DNA of 64,000 bases from Candidatus Nitrotoga sp. AM1P (GTDB lineage: Bacteria > Pseudomonadota > Gammaproteobacteria > Burkholderiales > Gallionellaceae), in the NCBI RefSeq assembly GCF_013168275.1, contig NZ_AP019547.1, forward strand, positions 1,674,001 through 1,738,000, given 5' to 3'. The position numbers and the translations under genes are program-made. Positions 30,328 through 42,798 of the stretch are shown here, one piece after another. The notes below the pieces were generated by a model. That model worked only from the letters and a program-made list of their open reading frames with translations. It had not been told where the DNA came from and did no database searches. Numbering within the stretch: position 1 is the stretch's first letter; each line of letters opens with the position of its first letter.

Positions 30328-32355
30328 TCATAACAAGGGTACGATCATTAGCGCCACAATGTTCATGATTTTGATTAACGGGTTGATGGCAGGGCCAGCA
30401 GTATCCTTATACGGATCACCGACGGTGTCGCCCGTTACCGCAGCCTTATGGGCTTCCGAGCCTTTGCCACCGAAGTTGCCCTCTTCAATATACTTTTTGG
30501 CGTTATCCCATGCGCCGCCACCATTGGTCATGGAAATTGCCACGAAGATGCCGGTGACAATGGCGCCAACGAGCACGCCGCCCAATGCTTGTGCGCCCAG
30601 GGTTAGGCCGACGATTACGGGAACCGTGACCGGCAGCAGAGAAGGTACGATCATTTCCTTGATAGCTGCTTTAGTCAACATGTCAACGCAGGTTCCATAT
30701 TCAGGCTTGCCGGTACCTTCCATGATGCCAGGAATTTCCTTGAATTGGCGACGTACTTCCACCACCACAGAACTGGCGGCACGGCCAACCGCTTCCATGC
30801 CCATGGCAGCGAATAAATAGGGCACCATGCCGCCGATGAAAAGGCCGATGATCACCATGTGATTAGATAAATCGAAAGTCAATCCCGGGTGATTAAAGGA
30901 AAGCGCATGGGTGTAATCGGCAAATAGCACCAGTGCCGCGAGGCCGGCTGAGCCGATGGCGTAGCCCTTGGTCACGGCCTTGGTGGTATTGCCTACCGCG
31001 TCGAGAGGATCAGTAATGTTGCGTATGTTACTCGGCAACTTGGCCATTTCGGCAATACCACCGGCATTGTCGGTGATCGGGCCAAAGGCATCGAGCGCCA
31101 CGATAATCCCCGCCATAGAGAGCATTGAGGTCGCGGCGATAGCGATACCATACAAGCCGGCCAGTTCATAGGCGCTCCAGATGGCCACGCACACCGCTAA
31201 TACTGGCGCAGCAGTCGACTTCATCGAGACGCCCAAGCCGGCGATTACATTGGTGCCATGGCCAGTGGTGGAGGCTTCAGCAATATGCCTTACCGGGCTG
31301 AACTCGGTCGCGGTGTAGTATTCGGTGATCCACACCAGCGCGGCCGTCAGTGCCAGCCCAATAAAAGTCGAACCATATAACGCGTTAACGGAATAAACGC
31401 CGTTATCGCCCATTAGCCACTGGGTGATGGGATAGAAAGCGATCAGCGCCAACACGGCAGATACGATCAGGCCGCGATAGAGTGCGTTCATGATCTTGCC
31501 ACCCTCTCGAGCTGTTACAAAATAGGTGCCGACGATAGAAGCGATGATCGAGAACCCGCCCAGCACCAATGGATAAATCACCGCGTTTGAGCCGGAATTG
31601 GCCATCAGTAAATCACCCAAAAGCATGGTGGCAATGATGGTCACGGCATAGGTTTCAAATAGATCCGCAGCCATGCCAGCGCAATCACCGACATTGTCGC
31701 CGACGTTGTCGGCAATCACCGCCGGGTTGCGCGGGTCGTCTTCGGGGATACCCACTTCGATTTTGCCCACCAAATCTGCGCCTACGTCAGCACCTTTGGT
31801 GAAGATACCGCCGCCAAGACGGGCAAAAATAGAAATCAGCGAACCGCCGAAAGCCAGACCGACCAAGGCGTGGGTTGCTTCCATAGGAGTGCTGCCCATC
31901 GAAATAGTGAGGAAGGCGTAGTAACCCGCCACACCCAACAGACCCAAGCCGACTACCAACATGCCGGTAATGGCTCCGCCCTTGAAAGCTACATTCAAAG
32001 CTGCGTTGAGACCGGCGTTTGCAGCTTGTGCAGTACGCACGTTGGCACGCACCGACACGTGCATACCTATGTAGCCCGTTAGACTCGACAGAATCGCACC
32101 GAGGGCGAAGCCCATAGCTGTTTTCCAACCCAGATCCGGTATAAGTAAAATTACCAGAAACAGCGTTACGCCGACGATGGCTATCGTGCTGTATTGCCGG
32201 TTCAGGTAGGCAGAAGCGCCTTCCTGTATGGCGGCAGCGATCTCGCGCATTCGATCGTTGCCGGTCGACTGAACCAAAATCCATTTGATAGAAACCGCTC
32301 CATATATGAGCGCCGCCATTGCACATAACAGCGTAAATATCAGACCATCAGACAT
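30328..32355 (-). CDS. hppA: Membrane-bound proton-translocating pyrophosphatase (K+-independent type)
   Basis: Couples PPi hydrolysis to H+ export across the inner membrane. I start at ATG 32355 ([10 protein letters not shown], 675 residues) behind GGGAGAAA; an in-frame extension to 32466 lacks family likeness. About 16 membrane helices. The substrate site [18 protein letters not shown] lies at 181-198 and [19 protein letters not shown] at 216-234. The motif GNTTKA at 455-460 has Lys where K+-dependent pumps have Ala, so K+ independence is predicted. It lies 232 bp downstream of pfp, the gene of an enzyme that uses PPi. Confidence 0.96.
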   Translation of the reverse strand: MSDGLIFTLLCAMAALIYGAVSIKWILVQSTGNDRMREIAAAIQEGASAYLNRQYSTIAIVGVTLFLVILLIPDLGWKTAMGFALGAILSSLTGYIGMHVSVRANVRTAQAANAGLNAALNVAFKGGAITGMLVVGLGLLGVAGYYAFLTISMGSTPMEATHALVGLAFGGSLISIFARLGGGIFTKGADVGADLVGKIEVGIPEDDPRNPAVIADNVGDNVGDCAGMAADLFETYAVTIIATMLLGDLLMANSGSNAVIYPLVLGGFSIIASIVGTYFVTAREGGKIMNALYRGLIVSAVLALIAFYPITQWLMGDNGVYSVNALYGSTFIGLALTAALVWITEYYTATEFSPVRHIAEASTTGHGTNVIAGLGVSMKSTAAPVLAVCVAIWSAYELAGLYGIAIAATSMLSMAGIIVALDAFGPITDNAGGIAEMAKLPSNIRNITDPLDAVGNTTKAVTKGYAIGSAGLAALVLFADYTHALSFNHPGLTFDLSNHMVIIGLFIGGMVPYLFAAMGMEAVGRAASSVVVEVRRQFKEIPGIMEGTGKPEYGTCVDMLTKAAIKEMIVPSLLPVTVPVIVGLTLGAQALGGVLVGAIVTGIFVAISMTNGGGAWDNAKKYIEEGNFGGKGSEAHKAAVTGDTVGDPYKDTAGPAINPLIKIMNIVALMIVPLL

Positions 32356-32587
32356 AAGTTTCTCCCTATAGTTAAACCAGCCTGTTAGAACCGGCAAATT
32401 ACACAAACACAAAAAACCAAAACAAAATAAGTTATTGACCTTTACGTAATTCGTGACAAATGCCATTTCAGCAACCGTTATTCCCGCGAAAGCCGGGGTA
32501 ACGGGGTAGTAGATATTGTTTGTTATGGCGCCCTTTTTAAAAATTGGATTGGATAGGTTGACTGATATTGTGTGCGGTATTTAATAG

Positions 32588-33847
32588 CTATACCTTAAAC
32601 TCGGCCAGTTTCTTGGGGATCGCCACATTCTTGAGCCGAACGTATTGTGGCAAGCCGTCTTTGTAGGGTGGGTAATCTTCGCCCTTGATCAGCGGAGCGA
32701 GGTATGCACGGCACTTGTCAGTGATGCCGAAGCCATCCTTGGTGATAAAGTTGCGCGGCATCATTTTTTCTACATTAGCCACGTTTTTGAGCTGGGCAAC
32801 GCCAATTTTCCACTTGTAGGGCTTATCGGCGAGACGAACAATGGTAGGCATGACAGCGTTTTCGCCTGTTAATGCCAACTGCACTGCAGCCTTGCCGAGC
32901 GCATAGGCCTGTTCAACGTCGGTCTTGGAAGCGATATGGCGCGCGGCACGTTGCAGGTAATCAGCCACCGCCCAATGGAATTTGTAACCCAACACTTCCT
33001 TCACCATGTTGGCTACCACCGGCGCTACGCCCCCTAACTGGGCGTGACCGAAAGCATCTCTTAGCCCCTGGTCAGAGAGAAATTTGCCGTCCGCACCTTG
33101 CACGCCTTCTGACACCACTACTGAACAATAGCCATGCTGCTTTACCATGGCATCGACTTTGGCCAGAAATTTTTCTTTATTGAAGGGGATTTCAGGAAAC
33201 AGGATGACGATCGGCAGCTCGCAATTTACATCCGAGGCCAAACCACCGGCAGCGGCTATCCAGCCAGCATGTCGACCCATCACTTCCACTACGAATACCT
33301 TGGTTGAGGTCTTGGCCATGGAAGCAACATCGAAACTGGCCTCTCGTACCGATACGGCGACGTATTTGGCGACCGAGCCAAAACCAGGGCAACAGTCAGT
33401 GATGGGCAAATCATTGTCCACCGTTTTGGGTACATGGATTGCCTGAATGGGGTAACCCATTTTATCCGCCAGCTGTGAAACTTTCAGGCAGGTATCAGCG
33501 GAATCACCCCCGCCGTTATAAAAGAAATAACCAATGTTGTGCGCCTTGAAGACTTCGATCAGCCGCTCATACTGCAATCTGTTTTCTTCAATACCTTTCA
33601 GCTTGAAGCGACAGGAACCGAATGCACCGGACGGGGTGTGGCGCAGTGCCGCAATGGACTTGGCGGAATCTCTAGTCGTATCGATCAGATCTTCAGTCAG
33701 CGCGCCGATGATGCCATTACGGCCTGCATAGACTTTGCCGATTTTGTCCTTATGTGCACGGGCCGTTTCGATCACGCCACAAGCCGATGCGTTGATTACG
33801 GCAGTGACGCCACCGGACTGGGCATAAAATGCGTTTTTCTTTGTCAT
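32588..33847 (-). CDS. pfp: Pyrophosphate-dependent 6-phosphofructokinase
   Basis: Reversible phosphorylation of fructose-6-phosphate with PPi instead of ATP. ATG 33847 (MTKKNAFYAQSGGVTAVINAS, 419 residues) has GGAG upstream. The motif YNGGGDSADTCLKVS and the following PKTVDNDLPITD catalytic segment match the PPi-using group known from methylotrophs such as Methylococcus, where pfp is linked to hpp. ATP-dependent enzymes are shorter (about 320) and differ at the GGD motif. hppA lies directly downstream on the same strand. Confidence 0.92.
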   Translation of the reverse strand: MTKKNAFYAQSGGVTAVINASACGVIETARAHKDKIGKVYAGRNGIIGALTEDLIDTTRDSAKSIAALRHTPSGAFGSCRFKLKGIEENRLQYERLIEVFKAHNIGYFFYNGGGDSADTCLKVSQLADKMGYPIQAIHVPKTVDNDLPITDCCPGFGSVAKYVAVSVREASFDVASMAKTSTKVFVVEVMGRHAGWIAAAGGLASDVNCELPIVILFPEIPFNKEKFLAKVDAMVKQHGYCSVVVSEGVQGADGKFLSDQGLRDAFGHAQLGGVAPVVANMVKEVLGYKFHWAVADYLQRAARHIASKTDVEQAYALGKAAVQLALTGENAVMPTIVRLADKPYKWKIGVAQLKNVANVEKMMPRNFITKDGFGITDKCRAYLAPLIKGEDYPPYKDGLPQYVRLKNVAIPKKLAEFKV

Positions 33848-34510
33848 GTGGTTAATAACTCCATATGAATTTATTAATCTAACCATTGATTGGTAATGTA
33901 GAAATTTATCTTACTCCATTTTTAATGGCCCATATAATCAAATAAAGGGGGGCATGTTAAAAAATACGGCTGTGGATTTAGCCTTGCCTGCTCACCTGCT
34001 ACGCTTCCCATCTACCCAAAAGGACTCCCGAAATTTTCTATGCCTCGATTTTTCGAAACAGATTCAAAATCATCAGTGGATATCGCCCAATTTATTTTCT
34101 ATTCTCCGCATTCGATGTTGCATCCAGTTCAGTGATATGCCGACAAGTGCATCATGCTTATTGGTCAGTCGCTAGTAAATACGTCAGTACATCTCTTGGG
34201 GTTTGCTGCTATGCCCGATCAATATGCCCGGCTTGCCTTTTAGGCGATCACGGATTTTATCTGTGTGCCGCATTACACGATCATTGGGATTTTCCCGCTG
34301 ACTGGAATAGGCCAGCCGGTAGCAATACGACAGGCGAAGATTGTAGAGCTACCCATTCATTTCGACTTCATCAAGCAAGGCCAGTCAACATAATTTTGGG
34401 CGTATTTAAAGATAATTTTTTAAGAGTTGTTAAATAATATACTGATTTTATTGTTATAATGTAGTTACTTTAAATATACTAAAAAACTACCATTACAGAA
34501 AAATATTACC
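33848..34510. other. Gap between pfp and the Fic gene, no intact gene
   Basis: About 660 bases. Several short frames are open, one of about 50 codons near 34245-34392 (reads AITDFICVPHYTIIG) lacking a start. This could be a gene remnant, but I cannot name a parent. The 100 bases before the Fic gene are very AT-rich and probably contain its promoter. Confidence 0.4.
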
Positions 34511-35671
34511 ATGCCTATATTTAGTCACCATAATTTAACATTGCTTAATCCGTCATTTGACTCACCACTGGTAGATGTTTTGACGGAGCTGGAGCACCTG
34601 CGCCGACTGCAACTGCAGGGCACGACCCCGGCCCAGGTTTTTTTTCAGCTCAAGTACATCTTCCACATGTTAGAAAGTCTGGGGTCAGCCCGTATCGAAG
34701 GTAACCACACCACTTTAGCTGACTATGTGGAAAGCAAACTGGAAGGCACACGACAGGCTCCCTCTGACCAACTTCGAGAAATGGAAAATATTGAAGCGGC
34801 TATGGCGTATATTGAGGAAAGTATTCAGTCTGGCGACGGACTGACAGAGCACTTCATCCGAGAGCTGCACGCTATAGCGGTAAAAGAGCTAGAACGTGAA
34901 GGAGATGCCACGCCGGGCGCATACCGGCAGAAGCAGGTAAAAATTGCACAGTCCGAACACTTGCCACCTGAGTTCATCCAAGTGCCACACTATATGCAGG
35001 ATCTGGTAGCGTTCATCAACGAAAATCACCCACCAAAATATGATCTCATCAAGGTGGCGTTGGCGCACCATCGTTTTAGCTGGATACACCCATTTGGCAA
35101 TGGTAATGGCCGCGTGGTTCGTCTGCTAACCTATGCTTTGCTGATCAAGTACGGATTCAATGTAAAAACCGGCGGCAGAGTGTTGAACCCAACAGCGGTA
35201 TTCTGCAATGACCGCGATCAGTATTACTCCATGTTGGCACGCGCTGATTCCGGTGCAGGGAAAGAATTGGAGGTATGGTGCATTTATGTATTGCAAGGCA
35301 TCCTGGACGAATTACGTAAAGTGGATCGGCTTACTGACCTTGGTTATTTGAGCGACAGAATTCTTACACCTGCAATTTTTTATGCCAAGGAAAGACAGCT
35401 CATTACGGCGATGGAAGAGAGTGTGTTGCGCATAAGCGTAAAAAACGGTGTAGCCAAGGCTGCTGATCTGGCGGCTGGTATGCCCGGTATGTCATCCGCC
35501 CAGCGCACCTATCAAATCAAAAAATTGGTGGAGCGAAAAATGTTGCAGCCCATCAAGGAGGGCGCACGTCAATATACCATTGGATTTAGTAATAACTATC
35601 TGATACGAGGCGTAATTCGTGCCTTGTCAAATGAAGGATTTATCCCCGCAACACTGAATAAAGCTGATTAA
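34511..35671 (+). CDS. Fic-domain protein (predicted AMPylator) with class II inhibitory motif
   Basis: 386 residues. The Fic core motif [12 protein letters not shown] is near 196-207; it has Asn where the consensus HxFx(D/E)GNGRxxR has Asp or Glu. An N-terminal segment LGSARIEGN near 56-64 fits the (S/T)xxxE(G/N) inhibitory helix, here SARIEGN, so this is an auto-inhibited class II Fic protein. A winged-helix-like C-terminal domain follows ([15 protein letters not shown]...[14 protein letters not shown]). It probably transfers AMP to a protein. There is no partner antitoxin gene, consistent with internal inhibition. Confidence 0.88.
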   Translation: MPIFSHHNLTLLNPSFDSPLVDVLTELEHLRRLQLQGTTPAQVFFQLKYIFHMLESLGSARIEGNHTTLADYVESKLEGTRQAPSDQLREMENIEAAMAYIEESIQSGDGLTEHFIRELHAIAVKELEREGDATPGAYRQKQVKIAQSEHLPPEFIQVPHYMQDLVAFINENHPPKYDLIKVALAHHRFSWIHPFGNGNGRVVRLLTYALLIKYGFNVKTGGRVLNPTAVFCNDRDQYYSMLARADSGAGKELEVWCIYVLQGILDELRKVDRLTDLGYLSDRILTPAIFYAKERQLITAMEESVLRISVKNGVAKAADLAAGMPGMSSAQRTYQIKKLVERKMLQPIKEGARQYTIGFSNNYLIRGVIRALSNEGFIPATLNKAD

Positions 35672-36027
35672 ATAACTGTGGAATGAAGATGGCGTAGCCG
35701 TGCTGGATAAGTTGATCCGTGGGTGATGTGTGTTCGACTATAGATTTGAAGAGCACAAAAATTCAGAAGATGGTGTTTATCCGGCATCGTGAGACTTTTC
35801 AGCGCAACGACGTGAATAAAATGTTGGAACGCATGATCCCAGATAAGTCAAAGAGTCGTATCCAAATACACGTCCGAGAAAATCGCTTGAATTTCGAACA
35901 CCCGCAGCGGTTTACAGCAAACCCCTACCAATATGGGTTCACTAAATCCATGACTAAACATTAACTGTTGTGGTTAGCACTTAAATTCGTCCAGCTTGTG
36001 CTGAGCTGTCTGTTTAGAAAAACGGGT
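35672..36027. other. Gap after the Fic gene
   Basis: About 355 bases. An 81-codon plus-strand frame (35719-35964) rich in Arg, Lys and Asn has no recognisable family and no good ribosome site; I do not call it. No hairpin terminator seen. Confidence 0.4.
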
Positions 36028-36552
36028 TTAGGTAATGCTCACCAGCGAATTCAGATAGCGACTAAGATTTCCTACGTAACGCGCAGCATTGGTATGCAGG
36101 GCTGCGATTTCTTCTTCTCTCAAGCTGCGCAACACCTTGCCGGGCGAACCTACCACCAGCGAATTATCTGGAATTACTTTGCCTTCGGTAATCAGCGTGT
36201 TCGCGCCTATCAGGCAATTGCGGCCGATTACGGCGTGATTAAGGATGGTGCTGTGGATGCCGATTAGGCTGCCGTCGCCGATGGTGCAGCCGTGCAGCAT
36301 TACCAAGTGGCCAACAGTGACGTTGTTGCCTATGGTGAGCGGTGCGCCGGGATCGGTGTGCAGCACTGAACCATCTTGAATGTTGCTGTTTTCACCAATG
36401 TGGATGGGTTCGTTGTCGCCACGTATCACGGCGTTGAACCAGATGCTGACATTATTTTCGAGAATGACCGAGCCGATGACGCTGGCATTGGGCGCGATGA
36501 AATGCTGTTGTCCGCGTAGTTCCGGTGTGCGGTCTGACAGGGTGTAAAGCAT
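36028..36552 (-). CDS. Gamma carbonic anhydrase family protein (YrdA-like)
   Basis: 174 residues forming a left-handed beta helix of hexapeptide repeats (for example IGDGSLIGIHSTILNHAVIGRNCLIG). The His ligands for a trimer-interface metal are in GHLVMLHGC and nearby. Bacterial YrdA/CaiE-like members often lack measured carbonic anhydrase activity, so the function is uncertain. It ends an operon-like series reaching back to exbB. Confidence 0.87.
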   Translation of the reverse strand: MLYTLSDRTPELRGQQHFIAPNASVIGSVILENNVSIWFNAVIRGDNEPIHIGENSNIQDGSVLHTDPGAPLTIGNNVTVGHLVMLHGCTIGDGSLIGIHSTILNHAVIGRNCLIGANTLITEGKVIPDNSLVVGSPGKVLRSLREEEIAALHTNAARYVGNLSRYLNSLVSIT

Positions 36553-36555
36553 GGA

Positions 36556-38430
<1,875 letters not shown>

Positions 38431-38434
<4 letters not shown>

Positions 38435-38619
38435 CGAAGTCGTTCGATTTCTTCCGGAGTAAGCTTACGCGCTTCATCTGCCAGCATTACGGGAATGTCA
38501 TCCTGTATAGGAAATGCCAGACGATCCGCCTTGCAGATTAATTCCTGTTCGGTTTTGCGATAAACCAGCGGGGATTTGCACAATGGGCAAACCAGGATTT
38601 CAAGTAGTTTGGAGTCCAT
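38431..38619 (-). CDS. Trm112-like small zinc-binding protein (YcaR)
   Basis: 62 residues, with CPLC at 11-14 and a further Cys at about 29 (LICKAD) likely contributing to a zinc site. This protein is regularly encoded between lpxK and kdsB, but its role is not established. It overlaps lpxK by 20 bp and kdsB by 4 bp. Confidence 0.9.
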
Positions 38620-39592
38620 CAGGAGTAAGCCTTTCTAGGATTTGTTGGGTAAGCAAGGAATCCAACTGCGCATCCACGCGTAGCACCCAGCATTTTTCGT
38701 TGGCGAATGTCGTGCATTTTACCGCATCTTTTTCCGTCATGAGTATTGCGTCTGCATCAGTGTAGTCCAGATCGGCAGGCGTGAAGCGATGATGGTCGGG
38801 GAAAGGATGGGCTTGTGCCTTCAATCCCAGACGGTTCAGATGCGAGAAGAAGCGCTGTGGGTGGCCGATCCCGGCAATGGAGTGCAGACGTTGGCCGTAA
38901 AAATCAGCAGCGTGAGCAGAAGTATTCGGATTGAGCAGGTTGTAAAAACTTTCCCCATAGAGTTGCATGCTGTGTTGGTCTTTGGTGGCCATGCCCCCAT
39001 GAATAACGACGGCATCCACCTGCGTCAGGCGTGATATGGGCTCACGCAACGGGCCGGCCGGGAGTAGAAAGCCATTGCCAAAACGACGTATCCCATCTAC
39101 TACTGCAATTTCAAAATCGCGCTGCAAGCGGTAATGTTGCAGGCCATCATCGCTAAGCACGATATCGCATTCAGGATGAGCTTGTAACAGCGCGCGAGCT
39201 ACGCCAACGCGATCGCGCCCGATCCACACGGGACACAGCTTACGTTGTGCCATCAACACCGCTTCATCGCCGGCCTCATCGGGGCTGCTTGACGCATGCA
39301 CGGGCAGCGGGGATGTAGTGGTGCCCCCGTACCCGCGACTGATGATGCCGGGATGCCAGCCGCTATCAATTAATTGCTGCGCCAACCATAGTGTAAGCGG
39401 TGTTTTGCCGCTACCGCCAACGGTAATATTGCCCACCACGATGATAGGTACCGGCAACTTCACGCTCGTTAAAATGCCGATACGGTAAAGCGCACGTCGA
39501 GTTGCCGCCAGCATGCGGAATATAAAACTGACTGGCAACAGGATGAGGTGTAGCGGAGTGGTGCGATACCAGTGTTGCTCTAGCCACTGCAT
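38600..39592 (-). CDS. lpxK: Tetraacyldisaccharide 4'-kinase
   Basis: Inner-membrane enzyme that phosphorylates lipid A precursor DSMP to lipid IVA. 330 residues; N-terminal hydrophobic segment ([14 protein letters not shown]), Walker [15 protein letters not shown] near 55-65, and the D-D-G motif [12 protein letters not shown] near 145. Central in an exbB-exbD-lpxK-trm112-kdsB-adk series common in betaproteobacteria. Confidence 0.95.
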   Translation of the reverse strand: MQWLEQHWYRTTPLHLILLPVSFIFRMLAATRRALYRIGILTSVKLPVPIIVVGNITVGGSGKTPLTLWLAQQLIDSGWHPGIISRGYGGTTTSPLPVHASSSPDEAGDEAVLMAQRKLCPVWIGRDRVGVARALLQAHPECDIVLSDDGLQHYRLQRDFEIAVVDGIRRFGNGFLLPAGPLREPISRLTQVDAVVIHGGMATKDQHSMQLYGESFYNLLNPNTSAHAADFYGQRLHSIAGIGHPQRFFSHLNRLGLKAQAHPFPDHHRFTPADLDYTDADAILMTEKDAVKCTTFANEKCWVLRVDAQLDSLLTQQILERLTPDGLQTT

Positions 39593-39612
39593 TCGCTTAG
39601 CCTAGTCGCCCG

Positions 39613-40026
39613 TTATTTTCGGCTGGTGGTAAAGGTAATGCGACCATAACCAGCAAGACGCGCTGCTTCCATGATGTTAATTACTGCTTGGTGCGGTGCC
39701 TTGGCATCGGCGTTAATAATGATGGTCGGATCTTTTTGCTCGCCAGCGGCTGCACGCAGCGCTTGCGACATATTCTGCACGTTATTGAATGTCGTGGCCG
39801 CACTGTTGATGGCGTAGTGCTCCGAAGCATCTACTGACACATTGATTTGTTTTGCTTGTGAAGTTGTTTCATCGCCACTAGCCTGCGGCAGGTTAATCTG
39901 TAATTCGGAAAATTTGGTGTAGGTGGTCGACACCATTAGAAAAATTATGATTACCAGGAATATATCTATCATTGGAATCAAGTTGATTTCTGGTTCCTCA
40001 CGCATGCGACCGCGTTGAAAATTCAT
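39613..40026 (-). CDS. exbD: ExbD/TolR-type biopolymer transport protein
   Basis: 137 residues with a single N-terminal TM helix (about 20-40: INLIPMIDIFLVIIIFLMVST) carrying the functional Asp of PMID, then a periplasmic domain ending in GRITFTTSRK. Forms the proton-driven stator with ExbB, which lies 3 bp upstream. Its place next to lpxK is conserved, and a link to envelope maintenance is suspected but unproved. Confidence 0.93.
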   Translation of the reverse strand: MNFQRGRMREEPEINLIPMIDIFLVIIIFLMVSTTYTKFSELQINLPQASGDETTSQAKQINVSVDASEHYAINSAATTFNNVQNMSQALRAAAGEQKDPTIIINADAKAPHQAVINIMEAARLAGYGRITFTTSRK

Positions 40027-40029
40027 GGC

Positions 40030-40638
40030 TTAACCTCGGCGTGCGCCATGTATGATTTCAATTAGTTTGATTGCTTGCTGTTCCATCTCGATAGTCAGGC
40101 CATCTACTTTAGCGCGGAAATGGCGATAAAAAATCATACTGGGGATAGCCACCATCAGACCGAATGCCGTATTGTACAAGGCTATCGAGATGCCATGGGC
40201 GAGTGCGGCGGGCGCACTTTCTGCGGTATTCTGCACGCCAAAAATTTCAATCATTCCCACCATCGTGCCGAACAGGCCTAACAGTGGGCTTATTGAAGCG
40301 ATTGTCCCTAATGTAGTGAGAAAGCGCTCAAGCTCATGTGCGGCAGCGCGTCCTGCTTCCTCGACAGACTCTTTCATCACTGTGGACGGGCTTTTAATGT
40401 TTTTGAGGCCAGCGGCGAAGATACGACCAAGCGGGGATTCTGCTTCTAAACGGGAAAGCATGGCATCGCTGACTCCGCGCTGCTTAAGTTCCTGGACCAC
40501 TTCATTGAATAGCTCGGCAGGTGCAATTTTTTTGCTGCGCAGGGTCATCAAGCGTTCTGCAATTAACGCAACAGCAATCACAGATGCAACTATCAGAAAC
40601 CAAATCGGCCAACCAGCCGCTTCTACAAGAGCAAACAC
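40030..40638 (-). CDS. exbB: ExbB/TolQ/MotA-type proton channel protein
   Basis: 202 residues from GTG 40638 (VFALVEAAGWPIWFL), chosen because GGAGA lies 7 bases upstream; the in-frame ATG at 40716 adds a non-family tail. Three TM helices with the long cytoplasmic loop between the first two and the signature near LGLFGTMVGMIEIF. Stator partner of the downstream ExbD. Divergent to xseA. Confidence 0.93.
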   Translation of the reverse strand: MFALVEAAGWPIWFLIVASVIAVALIAERLMTLRSKKIAPAELFNEVVQELKQRGVSDAMLSRLEAESPLGRIFAAGLKNIKSPSTVMKESVEEAGRAAAHELERFLTTLGTIASISPLLGLFGTMVGMIEIFGVQNTAESAPAALAHGISIALYNTAFGLMVAIPSMIFYRHFRAKVDGLTIEMEQQAIKLIEIIHGARRG

Positions 40639-41019
40639 TGAACTTCTCCAAAATATGCTTAAATTTAACAAAGCGGAACTGTATCTGGTCACACTTGTTT
40701 GAGCAAGATTTCTCAAGCTAATTTAACCTGAATGTTCCTTAAGTTCGTATCATAATTGTTTTGATAACAGCACTATAAAGCGAAGTGGCGGTGATACTGT
40801 CGCATGCACAAAAATTGTGTGGATAACTATGTGGATAAGATATTAGAAACAATGCTTAACTGCTTATAATATAACCAATTTTGGCCACCTGTTTAATTTG
40901 CATATATTTAAAATATACAATAAAAACAAAAGCATATTATATATCACCAAAGTATTGCGCTATAATTTTTGTGTAATATGCCCTCTTCCTAAAATTGTGG
41001 ATTATTAAAGAATGTCAAT
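40639..41019. other. Divergent exbB/xseA region with DnaA boxes and AT-rich tract
   Basis: About 380 bases. Contains two perfect DnaA boxes in tandem (40818-40838, listed separately), a small CACAA/TTGTG palindrome just before them, then about 150 bases of extreme AT content (40860-41000) leading to xseA. Confidence 0.6.
40818..40838 (-). promoter_or_regulatory. Two tandem perfect DnaA boxes
   Basis: TGTGGATAA occurs at 40818-40826 and again at 40830-40838; each is the exact complement of the DnaA 9-mer TTATCCACA. The 12-bp repeat places both on about the same helix face. It lies between exbB and xseA beside an AT-rich stretch. It may be a DnaA-regulated promoter or a titration site; nothing shows it to be an origin. 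Confidence 0.65.
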
Positions 41020-42381
41020 ATGATTTTTAAATTAGTTGAAGATGAAAAAAATCATGTATTCAGTGTGCAAGAGCTCAACATGGCCGCTAAGCAGATATTG
41101 GAAAACGGCTTGCCCCTGCTATGGGTGCGTGGCGAAATTTCCAATTTTGTCTGTGCTACTTCCAGGCATTGGTATTTTTCCCTGAAAGATGAGCAGGCAC
41201 AGGTACGTTGCGTGATGTTCCGCCACAAAAGCCAGTACCTTGACTGGCAACCCAAGAATGGCATGCAAGTGGAAGTGTTGGCTCTGGCCACGTTGTATGA
41301 AGCGCGTGGTGAATTTCAATTGACGCTGGAACAGATGCGGCCAGCAGGACTGGGGGCGTTATATGATGCGTTCGAACGCCTCAAACGCAAACTGGAAGCC
41401 GAAGGGTTGTTCGATGCTGCGCGAAAACGACCGCTGCCGTTCCTCCCCGTACAAATTGGCATTGTCACTTCGCCGCAGGCAGCAGCGTTACGCGATGTGT
41501 TGATTACCTTGGCTAAGCGTATGCCCAGTACTTCTGTCGTGCTGTATCCCACACCGGTACAAGGAGAGGGGGCGGCGCAAAAGATCGCGCAAGCCATTCG
41601 ACTGGCTAATGAGCGTGCTGAGTGCGACGTGCTGATGCTATGTCGTGGTGGTGGCAGTATCGAGGATTTGTGGGCATTTAACGAAGAAATACTAGTGCGT
41701 GCCATCGTCGCCAGTCGTATTCCGGTAGTGAGTGGCATCGGCCATGAAACCGATGTTACCATCGCTGATTTTGTTGTAGATCAGCGTGCTGCTACACCCA
41801 CTGCAGCAGCGCAACTGGTTGTGCCGGAGCGGCAAGCATTATTGCAACGCGTATACCATTGGGCACAGCGATTAGCACATGGCAAGCAGCGCCAATTCGA
41901 ACGTGTTATGCAGCAGCTCGACTACTTGCAGCGGCGTTTGGTGCATCCTGCACAGCGAGTACAACAACAAACTCAGCACCTTGATCATCTGCAGCGACGC
42001 TTGGAGACCGTGCTCGCTTACATGTTACAGCGTCAACGATGGCGTTGGCAGTTGTTGCAGCGACGTTTACATACGGTGTGTCCAAACATTGAGCAGCTTA
42101 GTGTGCGGCAGACGGTTTTGGCTCGCCACCTGCTGGAAGTCATGCAGCGCACACTGGAACGCTACAATGCGCGTCTAGGTAGCATACATCAGCACCTCGA
42201 CCATCTCGATCCGCAACAGGTGCTGGCGCGCGGCTACAGCATGGTGCGTGATGCACATGGCGCAATTATTTTAGACAGCACTGTTTTACCTGTAGGCGCG
42301 CGCCTTGATATCACTTTCGCGCATAGTTGGGCGCATGTGGAATTAAAAGATAAGGGGGAATCTTCCCCAGTGCAGCTGTGA
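41020..42381 (+). CDS. xseA: Exodeoxyribonuclease VII large subunit
   Basis: 453 residues. N-terminal OB-fold (FSVQELNMAAKQILENGLPLLWVRGEISN), catalytic domain with ITSPQAAALRDVL-like segment, RGGGSIEDLWAFNEE and GIGHETDVTIADFVVDQRAATPTAAA, then a long Arg/Gln-rich helical region that binds the small XseB subunits. The gene for XseB is not in the window. Degrades single-stranded DNA in repair. Follows the DnaA-box region. Confidence 0.96.
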   Translation: MIFKLVEDEKNHVFSVQELNMAAKQILENGLPLLWVRGEISNFVCATSRHWYFSLKDEQAQVRCVMFRHKSQYLDWQPKNGMQVEVLALATLYEARGEFQLTLEQMRPAGLGALYDAFERLKRKLEAEGLFDAARKRPLPFLPVQIGIVTSPQAAALRDVLITLAKRMPSTSVVLYPTPVQGEGAAQKIAQAIRLANERAECDVLMLCRGGGSIEDLWAFNEEILVRAIVASRIPVVSGIGHETDVTIADFVVDQRAATPTAAAQLVVPERQALLQRVYHWAQRLAHGKQRQFERVMQQLDYLQRRLVHPAQRVQQQTQHLDHLQRRLETVLAYMLQRQRWRWQLLQRRLHTVCPNIEQLSVRQTVLARHLLEVMQRTLERYNARLGSIHQHLDHLDPQQVLARGYSMVRDAHGAIILDSTVLPVGARLDITFAHSWAHVELKDKGESSPVQL

Positions 42382-42548
42382 GTGTGAACGAGAGAGAGGA
42401 TCTTAAGTTGTTATATCTCAGAAGATTTAACGTTGAAAAAAGCAGCATTGTTAATTTCGTTAACTTGATGCGATAGCTGTAGGTTGATCAAGTAGAAGGT
42501 TTTAGAGTAGAATCGCGCTTCTTTTGCAAACTAGTTGGGGAAATAGCT

Positions 42549-42785
42549 ATGGCTCGCGTCTGTCAAGTAACGGGGAAACGCCCAATGGTGGGAAACAATG
42601 TATCTCACGCCAATAATAAAACAAAGCGTCGTTTCCTGCCGAATTTGCAGCGTCGTCGTTTGTGGGTTGAAACTGAAAATCGCTGGGTATCTTTACGCCT
42701 TACCAATGCCGGATTGCGTACCATTGACAAGAATGGTATCGATGCGGTGTTGCTTGAAATGCGCGCACGCGGCGAAAACGTCTAA
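42549..42785 (+). CDS. rpmB: 50S ribosomal protein L28
   Basis: 78 residues starting [29 protein letters not shown], the classic L28 sequence. Basic, small; GGGG/GGAAA region upstream. Followed after 13 bp by rpmG, the standard rpmB-rpmG operon. Confidence 0.97.
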   Translation: MARVCQVTGKRPMVGNNVSHANNKTKRRFLPNLQRRRLWVETENRWVSLRLTNAGLRTIDKNGIDAVLLEMRARGENV

Positions 42786-42798
42786 GGAGTAACAAAAA

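Noticed and set aside
33954..34437. Short plus-strand frames between pfp and the Fic gene
   Set aside because: No coding character and no family. One 50-codon stretch could be a remnant, but I cannot name it.
35719..35964. 81-codon frame after the Fic gene
   Set aside because: No good start signal, basic low-complexity content and no family.
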